NCBI GenBank assembly: GCA_963966185.1
Contig: CAWZYM010000328.1
Coordinates: forward strand, 264,501 to 328,500
Direction: 5' to 3'
DNA from: Rhabditoides inermis
Lineage: Eukaryota; Nematoda; Chromadorea; Rhabditida; Rhabditidae
Length of the DNA: 64,000 bases
The notes under the pieces were generated by a model that made no database searches, had not been told where the DNA came from, and saw only the letters and a program-made list of their open reading frames with translations. The position numbers and the translations under genes are program-made. Positions 29,401 through 43,100 of the stretch are shown one piece after another (positions within the stretch are counted from its first letter, which is position 1; every line of letters starts with the position of its first letter).

Positions 29401-32400
29401 GCTCGTGATTTGTATTTCAACTGAATTTTCCAATCCAGTACGACAAAGTAAGCATAATTTGCATATCAGGGAGAGAGAATGGAGTGCTGCGAACAAACTG
29501 GAAAGCGGGTTGGTGAAACTGATCACTTTATTTTGTTCGGGCAGGACTGGTCTGAATAAGCTCGTGATTTGTATTTCAACTGAATTTTCCAATCCAGTAC
29601 GACAAAGTAAGCATAATTTGCATATCAGGGAGAGAGAATGGAGTGCTGCGAACAAACTGAAAAGCGGGTTGGTGAAACTGATCACTTTATTTTGTTCGGG
29701 CAGGACTGGTCTGAATAAGCTCGTGATTTGTATTTCAACTGAATTTTCCAATCCAGTACGGAATTTTCCAATCCAGTACGACAAAGTAAGCATGATTTGC
29801 ATATCAGGGAGAGAGAATGGAGTGCTGCGAACAAACTGGAAAGCGGGTTGGTGAAACTAATCACTTTATTTTGTTCGGGCAGGACTGGTCTGAATAAGCT
29901 CGTGATTTGTATTTCAACTGAATTTTCCAATCCAGTACGACAAAGTAAGCATAATTTGCATATCAGGGAGAGAGAATGGAGTGCTGCGAACAAACTGGAA
30001 AGCGGGTTGGTGAAACTGATCACTTTATTTTGTTCGGGCAGGACTGGTCTGAATAAGCTCGTGATTTGTATTTCAACTGAATTTTCCAATCCAGTACGAC
30101 AAAGTAAGCATAATTTGCATATCAGGGAGAGAGAATGGAGTGCTGCGAACAAACTGGAAAGCGGGTTGGTGAAACTGATCACTTTATTTTGTTCGGGCAG
30201 GACTGGTCTGAATAAGCTCGTGATTTGTATTTCAACTGAATTTTCCAATCCAGTACGACAAAGTAAGCATGATTTGCATATCAGGGAGAGAGAATGGAGT
30301 GCTGCGAACAAACTGGAAAGCGGGTTGGTGAAACTGATCACTTTATTTTGTTCGTGCAGGACTGGTCTGAATAAGCTCGTGATTTGTATTTCAACTGAAT
30401 TTTCCAATCCAGTACGACAAAGTAAGCATAATTTGCATATCAGGGAGAGAGAATGAAGTGCTGCGAACAAACTGGAAAGCGGGTTGGTGAAACTGATCAC
30501 TTTATTTTGTTCGGGTAGGACTGGTCTGAATAAGCTCGTGATTTGTATTTCAACTGAATTTTCCAATCCAGTACGACAAAGTAAGCATAATTTGCATATC
30601 AGGGAGAGAGAATGGAGTGCTGCGAGCAAACTGGAAAGCGGGTTGGTGAAACTAATCACTTTATTTTGTTCGGGCAGGACTGGTCTGCATAAGCTCGTGA
30701 TTTGTATTTCAACTGAATTTTCCAATCCAGTACGACAAAGTAAGCATAATTTGCATATCAGGGAGAGAGAATGGAGTGCTGCGAACAAACTGGAAAGCGG
30801 GTTGATGAAACTGATCACTTTATTTTGTTCGGGCAGGACTGGTCTGAGTAAGCTCGTGATTTGTATTTCAACTGAATTTTCCAATCCAGTACGACAAAGT
30901 AAGCATAATTTGCATATCAGGAAGAGAGAATGGAGTGCTGCGAACAAACTGGAAAGCGGGTTGGTGAAACTAATCACTTTATTTTGTTCGGACAGGACTG
31001 GTCTGAATAAGCTCGTGATTTGTATTTCAACTGAATTTTCCAATCCAGTACGACAAAGTAAGCATAATTTGCATATCAGGGAGAGAGAATGGAGTGCTGC
31101 GAACAAACTGGAAAGCGGGTTGGTGAAACTGATCACTTTATTTTGTTCGGGCAGGACTGGTCTGAATAAGCTCGTGATTTGTATTTCAACTGAATTTTCC
31201 AATCCAGTACGACAAAGTAAGCATGATTTGCATATCAGGGAGAGAGAAGGGAGTGCTGCGAACAAACTGGAAAGCGGGTTGGTGAAACTAATCACTTTAT
31301 TTTGTTCGGGCAGGACTGGTCTGAATAAGCTCGTGATTTGTATTTCAACTGAATTTTCCAATCCAGTACGACAAAGTAAGCATAATTTGCATATCAGGGA
31401 GAGAGAATGGAGTGCTGCGAACAAACTGGAAAGCGGGTTGGTGAAACTGATCACTTTATTTTGTTCGGGCAGGACTGGTCTGAATAAGCTCGTGATTTGT
31501 ATTTCAACTGAATTTTCAATCCAGTACGACAAAGTAAGCATGATTTGCATATCAGGGAGAGAGAATGGAGTGCTGCGAACAAACTGGAAAGCGGGTTGGT
31601 GAAACTAATCACTTTATTTTGTTCGGGCAGGACTGGTCTGAATAAGCTCGTGATTTGTATTTCAACTGAATTTTCCAATCCAGTACGACAAAGTAAGCAT
31701 AATTTGCATATCAGGGAGAGAGAATGGAGTGCTGCGAACAAACTGGAAAGCGGGTTGGTGAAACTGATCACTTTATTTTGTTCGGGCAGGACTGGTCTGA
31801 ATAAGCTCGTGATTTGTATTTCAACTGAATTTTCCAATCCAGTACGACAAAGTAAGCATGATTTGCATATCAGGGAGAGAGAATGGAGTGCTGCGAACAA
31901 ACTGGAAAGCGGGTTGGTGAAACTGATCACTTTATTTTGTTCGGGCAGGACTGGTCTGAATAAGCTCGTTCTTTGTATTTCAACTGAATTTTCCAATCCA
32001 GTACGTCAAAGTAAGCATAATTTGCATATCAGGGAGAGAGAATGGAGTGCTGCGAACAAACTGGAAAGCGGCTTGGTGAAACTGATCACTTTATTTTGTT
32101 CGGGCAGGACTGGTCTGAATAAGCTCGTGATTTGTATTTCAAATGAATTTTCCAATCCAGTACGACAAAGTAAGCATGATTTGCATATTAGGGAGAGAGA
32201 ATGGAGTGCTGCGAACAAACTGGAAAGCGGGTTGGTGAAACTGATCACTTTATTTTGTTCGGGCAGGACTGGTCTGAATAAGCTCGTGATTTGTATTTCA
32301 ACTGAATTTTCCAATCCAGTACGACAAAGTAAGCATAATTCGCATATCAGGGAGAGAGAATGGAGTGCTGCGAACAAACTGGAAAGCGGCTTGGTGAAAC

Positions 32401-34380
32401 TGATCACTTTATTTTGTTCGGGCAGGACTGGTCTGAATAAGCTCGTGATTTGTATTTGAACTGAATTTTCCAATCCAGTACGACAAAGTAAGCATGATTT
32501 GCTTATCAGGGAGAGAGAATGGAGTGCTGCGAGCAAACTGGAAAGCGGGTTGGTGAAACTAATCACTTTATTTTGTTCGGGCAGGACTGGTCTGAATAAG
32601 CTCGTGATTTGTATTTCAACTGAATTTTCCAATCCAGTACGACAAAGTGAGCTTAATTTGCATATCAGGGAGAGAGAATGGAGTGCTGCGAACAAACTGG
32701 AAAGCGGGTTGGTGAAACTGATCACTTTATTTTGTTCGGGCAGGACTGGTCTGAATAAGCTCGTGATTTGTATTTCAACTGAATTTTCCAATCCAGTACG
32801 ACAAAGTAAGCATAATTTGCATATCAGGGAGAGAGAATGAAGTGCTGCGAACAAACTGGAAAGCGGGTTGGTGAAACTGATCACTTTATTTTGTTCGGGT
32901 AGGACTGGTCTGAATAAGCTCGTGATTTGTATTTCAACTGAATTTTCCAATCCAGTACGACAAAGTAAGCATAATTTGCATATCAGGGAGAGAGAATGGA
33001 GTGCTGCGAGCAAACTGGAAAGCGGGTTGGTGAAACTAATCACTTTATTTTGTTCGGGCAGGACTGGTCTGCATAAGCTCGTGATTTGTATTTCAACTGA
33101 ATTTTCCAATCCAGTACGACAAAGTAAGCATAATTTGCATATCAGGGAGAGAGAATGGAGTGCTGCGAACAAACTGGAAAGCGGGTTGATGAAACTGATC
33201 ACTTTATTTTGTTCGGGCAGGACTGGTCTGAGTAAGCTCGTGATTTGTATTTCAACTGAATTTTCCAATCCAGTACGACAAAGTAAGCATAATTTGCATA
33301 TCAGGAAGAGAGAATGGAGTGCTGCGAACAAACTGGAAAGCGGGTTGGTGAAACTAATCACTTTATTTTGTTCGGACAGGACTGGTCTGAATAAGCTCGT
33401 GATTTGTATTTCAACTGAATTTTCCAATCCAGTACGACAAAGTAAGCATAATTTGCATATCAGGGAGAGAGAATGGAGTGCTGCGAACAAACTGGAAAGC
33501 GGGTTGGTGAAACTGATCACTTTATTTTGTTCGGGCAGGACTGGTCTGAATAAGCTCGTGATTTGTATTTCAACTGAATTTTCCAATCCAGTACGACAAA
33601 GTAAGCATGATTTGCATATCAGGGAGAGAGAAGGGAGTGCTGCGAACAAACTGAAAAGCGGGTTGGTGAAACTAATCACTTTATTTTGTTCGGGCAGGAC
33701 TGGTCTGAATAAGCTCGTGATTTGTATTTCAACTGAATTTTCCAATCCAGTACGACAAAGTAAGCATAATTTGCATATCAGGGAGAGAGAATGGAGTGCT
33801 GCGAACAAACTGGAAAGCGGGTTGGTGAAACTGATCACTTTATTTTGTTCGGGCAGGACTGGTCTGAATAAGCTCGTGATTTGTATTTCAACTGAATTTT
33901 CAATCCAGTACGACAAAGTAAGCATGATTTGCATATCAGGGAGAGAGAATGGAGTGCTGCGAACAAACTGGAAAGCGGGTTGGTGAAACTAATCACTTTA
34001 TTTTGTTCGGGCAGGACTGGTCTGAATAAGCTCGTGATTTGTATTTCAACTGAATTTTCCAATCCAGTACGACAAAGTAAGCATAATTTGCATATCAGGG
34101 AGAGAGAATGGAGTGCTGCGAACAAACTGGAAAGCGGGTTGGTGAAACTGATCACTTTATTTTGTTCGGGCAGGACTGGTCTGAATAAGCTCGTGATTTG
34201 TATTTCAACTGAATTTTCCAATCCAGTACGACAAAGTAAGCATGATTTGCATATCAGGGAGAGAGAATGGAGTGCTGCGAACAAACTGGAAAGCGGGTTG
34301 GTGAAACTGATCACTTTATTTTGTTCGGGCAGGACTGGTCTGAATAAGCTCGTTCTTTGTATTTCAACTGAATTTTCCAA
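23471..34380 (+). repeat. Duplicated blocks sharing a 1-bp deletion scar
   Basis: Segments beginning near 23471, 30484 and 32868 carry the same series of variants: GGGTAGG, a hybrid marker unit, a GTTGATGAAAC unit, AGGAAGAGAG, TTCGGACAGG and GAGAAGGGAG. All three share the loss of one C, giving TTTTCAATCC instead of TTTTCCAATCC, near 24503, 31516 and 33900. They are spaced 7,013 and 2,384 bp. The shared indel shows that the block was copied after the deletion arose. Confidence 0.85.
29741..29780 (+). repeat. 20-bp tandem duplication inside the satellite
   Basis: The 20-mer GAATTTTCCAATCCAGTACG occurs twice back to back at 29741-29760 and 29761-29780. Elsewhere in the array it occurs once per unit. 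The duplication breaks the reading frames across this point. Confidence 0.9.
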
Positions 34381-34882
34381 TCCAGTACGTCAAAGTAAGC
34401 ATAATTTGCATATCAGGGAGAGAGAATGGAGTGCTGCGAACAAACTGGAAAGCGGCTTGGTGAAACTGATCACTTTATTTTGTTCGGGCAGGACTGGTCT
34501 GAATAAGCTCGTGATTTGTATTTCAAATGAATTTTCCAATCCAGTACGACAAAGTAAGCATGATTTGCATATTAGGGAGAGAGAATGGAGTGCTGCGAAC
34601 AAACTGGAAAGCGGGTTGGTGAAACTGATCACTTTATTTTGTTCGGGCAGGACTGGTCTGAATAAGCTCGTGATTTGTATTTCAACTGAATTTTCCAATC
34701 CAGTACGACAAAGTAAGCATAATTCGCATATCAGGGAGAGAGAATGGAGTGCTGCGAACAAACTGGAAAGCGGCTTGGTGAAACTGATCACTTTATTTTG
34801 TTCGGGCAGGACTGGTCTGAATAAGCTCGTGATTTGTATTTGAACTGAATTTTCCAATCCAGTACGACAAAGTAAGCATGAT

Positions 34883-37800
34883 TTGCTTATCAGGGAGAGA
34901 GAATGGAGTGCTGCGAGCAAACTGGAAAGCGGGTTGGTGAAACTAATCACTTTTTTTTGTTCGGGCAGGACTGGTCTGCATAAGCTCGTGATTTGTATTT
35001 CAACTGAATTTTCCAATCCAGTACGACAAAGTAAGCATAATTTGCATATCAGGGAGAGAGAATGGAGTGCTGCGAACAAACTGGAAAGCGGGTTGGTGAA
35101 ACTGATCACTTTATTTTGTTCGGGCAGGACTGGTCTGAATAAGCTCGTGATTTGTATTTCAACTGAATTTTCCAATCCAGTACGACAAAGTAAGCATAAT
35201 TTGCATATCAGGGAGAGAGAATGGAGTGCTGCGAACAAACTGAAAAGCGGGTTGGTGAAACTGATCACTTTATTTTGTTCGGGCAGGACTGGTCTGAATA
35301 AGCTCGTGATTTGTATTTCAACTGAATTTTCCAATCCAGTACGACAAAGTAAGCATAATTCGCATATCAGGGAGAGAGAATGGAGTGCTGCGAACAAACT
35401 GGAAAGCGGGTTGGTGAAACTGATCACTTTATTTTGTTCGTGCAGGACTGGTCTGAATAAGCTCGTGATTTGTATTTCAACTGAATTTTCCAATCCAGTA
35501 CGACAAAGTGAGCCTAATTTGCATATCAGGGAGAGAGAATGGAGTGCTGCGAACAAACTGGAAAGCGGGTTGGTGAAACTAATCACTTTATTTTGTTCGG
35601 GCAGGACTGGTCTGAATAAGCTCGTGATTTGTATTTCAACTGAATTTTCCAATCCAGTACGACAAAGTAAGCATAATTTGCATATCAGGGAGAGAGAATG
35701 GAGTGCTGCGAACAAACTGGAAAGCGGGTTGGTGAAACTGATCACTTTATTTTGTTCGGGCAGGACTGGTCTGAATAAGCTCGTGATTTGTATTTCAACT
35801 GAATTTTCCAATCCAGTACGACAAAGTAAGCATGATTTGCATATCAGGGAGAGAGAATGGAGTGCTGCGAACAAACTGGAAAGCGGCTTGGTGAAACTGA
35901 TCACTTTATTTTGTTCGGGCAGGACTGGTCTGAATAAGCTCGTGATTTGTATTTCAAATGAATTTTCCAATCCAGTACGACAAAGTAAGCATGATTTGCA
36001 TATTAGGGAGAGAGAATGGAGTGCTGCGAACAAACTGGAAAGCGGGTTGGTGAAACTGATCACTTTATTTTGTTCGGGCAGGACTGGTCTGAATAAGCTC
36101 GTGATTTGTATTTCAACTGAATTTTCCAATCCAGTACGACAAAGTAAGCATAATTCGCATATCAGGGAGAGAGAATGGAGTGCTGCGAACAAACTGGAAA
36201 GCGGCTTGGTGAAACTGATCACTTTATTTTGTTCGGGCAGGACTGGTCTGAATAAGCTCGTGATTTGTATTTCAACTGAATTTTCCAATCCAGTACGACA
36301 AAGTAAGCATAATTTGCATATCAGGGAGAGAGAATGGAGTGCTGCGAACAAACTGGAAAGCGGGTTGGTGAAACTGATCACTTTATTTTGTTCGGGCAGG
36401 ACTGGTCTGAATAAGCTCGTGATTTGTATTTCAACTGAATTTTCCAATCCAGTACGACAAAGTAAGCATGATTTGCATATCAGGGAGAGAGAATGGAGTG
36501 CTGCAAACAAACTGGAAAGCGGGTTGGTGAAACTGATCACTTTATTTTGTTCGGGCAGGACTGGTCTGAATAAGCTCGTTCTTTGTATTTCAACTGAATT
36601 TTCCAATCCAGTACGTCAAAGTAAGCATAATTTGCATATCAGGGAGAGAGAATGGAGTGCTGCGAACAAACTGGAAAGCGGCTTGGTGAAACTGATCACT
36701 TTATTTTGTTCGGGCAGGACTGGTCTGAATAAGCTCGTGATTTGTATTTCAAATGAATTTTCCAATCCAGTACGACAAAGTAAGCATGATTTGCATATTA
36801 GGGAGAGAGAATGGAGTGCTGCGAACAAACTGGAAAGCGGGTTGGTGAAACTGATCACTTTATTTTGTTCGGGCAGGACTGGTCTGAATAAGCTCGTGAT
36901 TTGTATTTCAACTGAATTTTCCAATCCAGTACGACAAAGTAAGCATAATTCGCATATCAGGGAGAGAGAATGGAGTGCTGCGAACAAACTGGAAAGCGGC
37001 TTGGTGAAACTGATCACTTTATTTTGTTCGGGCAGGACTGGTCTGAATAAGCTCGTGATTTGTATTTGAACTGAATTTTCCAATCCAGTACGACAAAGTA
37101 AGCATGATTTGCTTATCAGGGAGAGAGAATGGAGTGCTGCGAGCAAACTGGAAAGCGGGTTGGTGAAACTAATCACTTTTTTTTGTTCGGGCAGGACTGG
37201 TCTGCATAAGCTCGTGATTTGTATTTCAACTGAATTTTCCAATCCAGTACGACAAAGTAAGCATAATTTGCATATCAGGGAGAGAGAATGGAGTGCTGCG
37301 AACAAACTGGAAAGCGGGTTGGTGAAACTGATCACTTTATTTTGTTCGGGCAGGACTGGTCTGAATAAGCTCGTGATTTGTATTTCAACTGAATTTTCCA
37401 ATCCAGTACGACAAAGTAAGCATAATTTGCATATCAGGGAGAGAGAATGGAGTGCTGCGAACAAACTGAAAAGCGGGTTGGTGAAACTGATCACTTTATT
37501 TTGTTCGGGCAGGACTGGTCTGAATAAGCTCGTGATTTGTATTTCAACTGAATTTTCCAATCCAGTACGACAAAGTAAGCATAATTCGCATATCAGGGAG
37601 AGAGAATGGAGTGCTGCGAACAAACTGGAAAGCGGGTTGGTGAAACTGATCACTTTATTTTGTTCGTGCAGGACTGGTCTGAATAAGCTCGTGATTTGTA
37701 TTTCAACTGAATTTTCCAATCCAGTACGACAAAGTGAGCCTAATTTGCATATCAGGGAGAGAGAATGGAGTGCTGCGAACAAACTGGAAAGCGGGTTGGT

Positions 37801-39593
37801 GAAACTAATCACTTTATTTTGTTCGGGCAGGACTGGTCTGAATAAGCTCGTGATTTGTATTTCAACTGAATTTTCCAATCCAGTACGACAAAGTAAGCAT
37901 AATTTGCATATCAGGGAGAGAGAATGGAGTGCTGCGAACAAACTGGAAAGCGGGTTGGTGAAACTGATCACTTTATTTTGTTCGGGCAGGACTGGTCTGA
38001 ATAAGCTCGTGATTTGTATTTCAACTGAATTTTCCAATCCAGTACGACAAAGTAAGCATGATTTGCATATCAGGGAGAGAGAATGGAGTGCTGCGAACAA
38101 ACTGGAAAGCGGCTTGGTGAAACTGATCACTTTATTTTGTTCGGGCAGGACTGGTCTGAATAAGCTCGTGATTTGTATTTCAAATGAATTTTCCAATCCA
38201 GTACGACAAAGTAAGCATGATTTGCATATTAGGGAGAGAGAATGGAGTGCTGCGAACAAACTGGAAAGCGGGTTGGTGAAACTGATCACTTTATTTTGTT
38301 CGGGCAGGACTGGTCTGAATAAGCTCGTGATTTGTATTTCAACTGAATTTTCCAATCCAGTACGACAAAGTAAGCATAATTCGCATATCAGGGAGAGAGA
38401 ATGGAGTGCTGCGAACAAACTGGAAAGCGGCTTGGTGAAACTGATCACTTTATTTTGTTCGGGCAGGACTGGTCTGAATAAGCTCGTGATTTGTATTTGA
38501 ACTGAATTTTCCAATCCAGTACGACAAAGTAAGCATGATTTGCTTATCAGGGAGAGAGAATGGAGTGCTGCGAGCAAACTGGAAAGCGGGTTGGTGAAAC
38601 TAATCACTTTTTTTTGTTCGGGCAGGACTGGTCTGCATAAGCTCGTGATTTGTATTTCAACTGAATTTTCCAATCCAGTACGACAAAGTAAGCATAATTT
38701 GCATATCAGGGAGAGAGAATGGAGTGCTGCGAACAAACTGGAAAGCGGGTTGGTGAAACTGATCACTTTATTTTGTTCGGGCAGGACTGGTCTGAATAAG
38801 CTCGTGATTTGTATTTCAACTGAATTTTCCAATCCAGTACGACAAAGTAAGCATAATTTGCATATCAGGGAGAGAGAATGGAGTGCTGCGAACAAACTGA
38901 AAAGCGGGTTGGTGAAACTGATCACTTTATTTTGTTCGGGCAGGACTGGTCTGAATAAGCTCGTGATTTGTATTTCAACTGAATTTTCCAATCCAGTACA
39001 ACAAAGTAAGCATAATTCGCATATCAGGGAGAGAGAATGGAGTGCTGCGAACAAACTGGAAAGCGGGTTGGTGAAACTGATCTCTTTATTTTGTTCGTGC
39101 AGGACTGGTCTGAATAAGCTCGTGATTTGTATTTCAACTGAATTTTCCAATCCAGTACGACAAAGTGAGCTTAATTTGCATATCAGGGAGAGAGAATGGA
39201 GTGCTGCGAACAAACTGGAAAGCGGGTTGGTGAAACTAATCACTTTATTTTGTTCGGGCAGGACTGGTCTGAATAAGCTCGTGATTTGTATTTCAACTGA
39301 ATTTTCCAATCCAGTACGACAAAGTAAGCATAATTTGCATATCAGGGAGAGAGAATGGAGTGCTGCGAACAAACTGGAAAGCGGGTTGGTGAAACTGATC
39401 ACTTTATTTTGTTCGGGCAGGACTGGTCTGAATAAGCTCGTGATTTGTATTTCAACTGAATTTTCCAATCCAGTACGACAAAGTAAGCATGATTTGCATA
39501 TCAGGGAGAGAGAATGGAGTGCTGCGAACAAACTGGAAAGCGGGTTGGTGAAACTGATCACTTTATTTTGTTCGGGCAGGACTGGTCTGAATA
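34883..39593 (+). repeat. Block duplications marked by an eight-T variant
   Basis: Marker units beginning at 34883, 37109 and 38540 share the unusual run ATCACTTTTTTTTG in place of ATCACTTTATTTTG. The first two are also followed by the shared variant GTGAGCCTAAT (about 35511 and 37737, 2,226 bp or 14 units apart). The third has GTGAGCTTAAT at the corresponding place. This dates the copies relative to one another. Confidence 0.8.
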
Positions 39594-40129
39594 AGCTCGT
39601 TCTTTGTATTTCAACTGAATTTTCCAATCCAGTACGTCAAAGTAAGCATAATTTGCATATCAGGGAGAGAGAATGGAGTGCTGCGAACAAACTGGAAAGC
39701 GGCTTGGTGAAACTGATCACTTTATTTTGTTCGGGCAGGACTGGTCTGAATAAGCTCGTGATTTGTATTTCAACTGAATTTTCCAATCCAGTACGACAAA
39801 GTAAGCATGATTTGCATATTAGGGAGAGAGAATGGAGTGCTGCGAACAAACTGGAAAGCGGGTTGGTGAAACTGATCACTTTATTTTGTTCGGGCAGGAC
39901 TGGTCTGAATAAGCTCGTGATTTGTATTTCAACTGAATTTTCCAATCCAGTACGACAAAGTAAGCATAATTCGCATATCAGGGAGAGAGAATGGAGTGCT
40001 GCGAACAAACTGAAAAGCGGCTTGGTGAAACTGATCACTTTATTTTGTTCGGGCAGGACTGGTCTGAATAAGCTCGTGATTTGTATTTGAACTGAATTTT
40101 CCAATCCAGTACGACAAAGTAAGCATGAT

Positions 40130-43100
40130 TTGCTTATCAGGGAGAGAGAATGGAGTGCTGCGAGCAAACTGGAAAGCGGGTTGGTGAAACTATTCACTTT
40201 ATTTTGTTCGGGCAGGACTGGTCTGCATGAGCTCGGGATTTGTATTTCAACTGAATTTTCCAATCCAGTACGACAAAGTAAGCATAATTTGCATATCAGG
40301 GAGAGAGAATGGAGTGCTGCGAACAAACTGGAAAGCGGGTTGGTGAAACTGATCACTTTATTTTGTTCGGGCAGGACTGGTCTGAATAAGCTCGTGATTT
40401 GTATTTCAACTGAATTTTCCAATCCAGTACGACAAAGTAAGCATAATTTGCATATCAGGGAATCAGGGAGAGAGAATGGAGTGCTGCGAACAAACTGAAA
40501 AGCGGGTTGGTGAAACTGATCACTTTATTTTGTTCGGGCAGGACTGGTCTGAATAAGCTCGTGATTTGTATTTCAACTGAATTTTCCAATCCAGTACGAC
40601 AAAGTAAGCATAATTTGCATATCAGGGAGAGAGAATGGAGTGCTGCGAACAAACTGGAAAGCGGGTTGGTGAAACTGATCACTTTATTTTGTTCGGGCAG
40701 GACTGGTCTGAATAAGCTCGTGATTTGTATTTCAACTGAATTTTCCAATCCAGTACGACAAAGTAAGCATAATTTGCATATCAGGGAGAGAGAATGGAGT
40801 GCTGCGAACAAACTGAAAAGCGGGTTGGTGAAACTGATCACTTTATTTTGTTCGGGCAGGACTGGTCTGAATAAGCTCGTGATTTGTATTTCAACTGAAT
40901 TTTCCAATCCAGTACGACAAAGTAAGCATAATTCGCATATCAGGGAGAGAGAATGGAGTGCTGCGAACAAACTGGAAAGCGGGTTGGTGAAACTGATCAC
41001 TTTATTTTGTTCGTGCAGGACTGGTCTGAATAAGCTCGTGATTTGTATTTCAACTGAATTTTCCAATCCAGTACGACAAAGTGAGCTTAATTTGCATATC
41101 AGGGAGAGAGAATGGAGTGCTGCGAACAAACTGGAAAGCGGGTTGGTGAAACTGATCACTTTATTTTGTTCGGGCAGGACTGGTCTGAATAAGCTCGTGA
41201 TTTGTATTTCAACTGAATTTTCCAATCCAGTACGACAAAGTAAGCATGATTTGCATATCAGGGAGAGAGAATGGAGTGCTGCGAACAAACTGGAAAGCGG
41301 GTTGGTGAAACTAATCACTTTATTTTGTTCGGGCAGGACTGGTCTGAATAAGCTCGTGATTTGTATTTCAACTGAATTTTCCAATCCAGTACGACAAAGT
41401 AAGCATAATTTGCATATCAGGGAGAGAGAATGGAGTGCTGCGAACAAACTGGAAAGCGGGTTGGTGAAACTGATCACTTTATTTTGTTCGGGCAGGACTG
41501 GTCTGAATAAGCTCGTGATTTGTATTTCAACTGAATTTTCCAATCCAGTACGACCAAGTAAGCATGATTTGCATATCAGGGAGAGAGAATGGAGTGCTGC
41601 GAACAAACTGGAAAGCGGGTTGGTGAAACTGATCACTTTATTTTGTTCGGGCAGGACTGGTCTGAATAAGCTCGTTCTTTGTATTTCAACTGAATTTTCC
41701 AATCCAGTACGTCAAAGTAAGCATAATTTGCATATCAGGGAGAGAGAATGGAGTGCTGCGAACAAACTGAAAAGCGGCTTGGTGAAACTGATCACTTTAT
41801 TTTGTTCGGGCAGGACTGGTCTGAATAAGCTCGTGATTTGTATTTCAACTGAATTTTCCAATCCAGTACGACAAAGTAAGCATGATTTGCATATTAGGGA
41901 GAGAGAATGGAGTGCTGCGAACAAACTGGAAAGCGGGTTGGTGAAACTGATCACTTTATTTTGTTCGGGCAGGACTGGTCTGAATAAGCTCGTGATTTGT
42001 ATTTCAACTGAATTTTCCAATCCAGTACGACAAAGTAAGCATAATTCGCATATCAGGGAGAGAGAATGGACTGCTGCGAACAAACTGAAAAGCGGCTTGG
42101 TGAAACTGATCACTTTATTTTGTTCGGGCAGGACTGGTCTGAATAAGCTCGTGATTTGTATTTGAACTGAATTTTCCAATCCAGTACGACAAAGTAAGCA
42201 TGATTTGCTTATCAGGGAGAGAGAATGGAGTGCTGCGAGCAAACTGGAAAGCGGGTTGGTGAAACTAATCACTTTATTTTGTTCGGGCAGGACTGGTCTG
42301 CATGAGCTCGGGATTTGTATTTCAACTGAATTTTCCAATCCAGTACGACAAAGTAAGCATAATTTGCATATCAGGGAGAGAGAATGGAGTGCTGCGAACA
42401 AACTGGAAAGCGGGTTGGTGAAACTGATCACTTTATTTTGTTCGGGCAGGACTGGTCTGAATAAGCTCGTGATTTGTATTTCAACTGAATTTTCCAATCC
42501 AGTACGACAAAGTAAGCATAATTTGCATATCAGGGAATCAGGGAGAGAGAATGGAGTGCTGCGAACAAACTGAAAAGCGGGTTGGTGAAACTGATCACTT
42601 TATTTTGTTCGGGCAGGACTGGTCTGAATAAGCTCGTGATTTGTATTTCAACTGAATTTTCCAATCCAGTACGACAAAGTAAGCATAATTCGCATATCAG
42701 GGAGAGAGAATGGAGTGCTGCGAACAAACTGGAAAGCGGGTTGGTGAAACTGATCACTTTATTTTGTTCGTGCAGGACTGGTCTGAATAAGCTCGTGATT
42801 TGTATTTCAACTGAATTTTCCAATCCAGTACGACAAAGTGAGCTTAATTTGCATATCAGGGAGAGAGAATGGAGTGCTGCGAACAAACTGGAAAGCGGGT
42901 TGGTGAAACTGATCACTTTATTTTGTTCGGGCAGGACTGGTCTGAATAAGCTCGTGATTTGTATTTCAACTGAATTTTCCAATCCAGTACGACAAAGTAA
43001 GCATTATTTGCATATCAGGGAGAGAGAATGGAGTGCTGCGAACAAACTGGAAAGCGGGTTGGTGAAACTGATCACTTTATTTTGTTCGGGCAGGACTGGT

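Larger units (their letters stand above)
1824..42364 (+). repeat. Marker-unit variant defining irregular higher-order structure
   Basis: A distinctive version of the 159-bp unit combines TTTGAACTG (TGA in place of TCA), TTTGCTTATCAG, GCGAGCAAAC and CTGCATAAGC. It recurs with its TTTGCTTAT word near 1824, 2460, 2778, 4209, 5931 (there TTCGCTTAT), 7838, 8156, 9905, 10223, 12290, 12608, 14039, 17378, 18968, 20717, 22625, 25168, 26915, 29300, 32499, 34883, 37109, 38540, 40130 and 42205. Apart from small indels the spacings are whole units: 4, 2, 9, 11, 12, 2, 11, 2, 13, 2, 9, 21, 10, 11, 12, 16, 11, 15, 20, 15, 14, 9, 10 and 13. The array is therefore a patchwork of multi-unit blocks, not one regular higher-order repeat. 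Partial hybrids of this variant occur near 23600, 30613 and 32999. Confidence 0.85.
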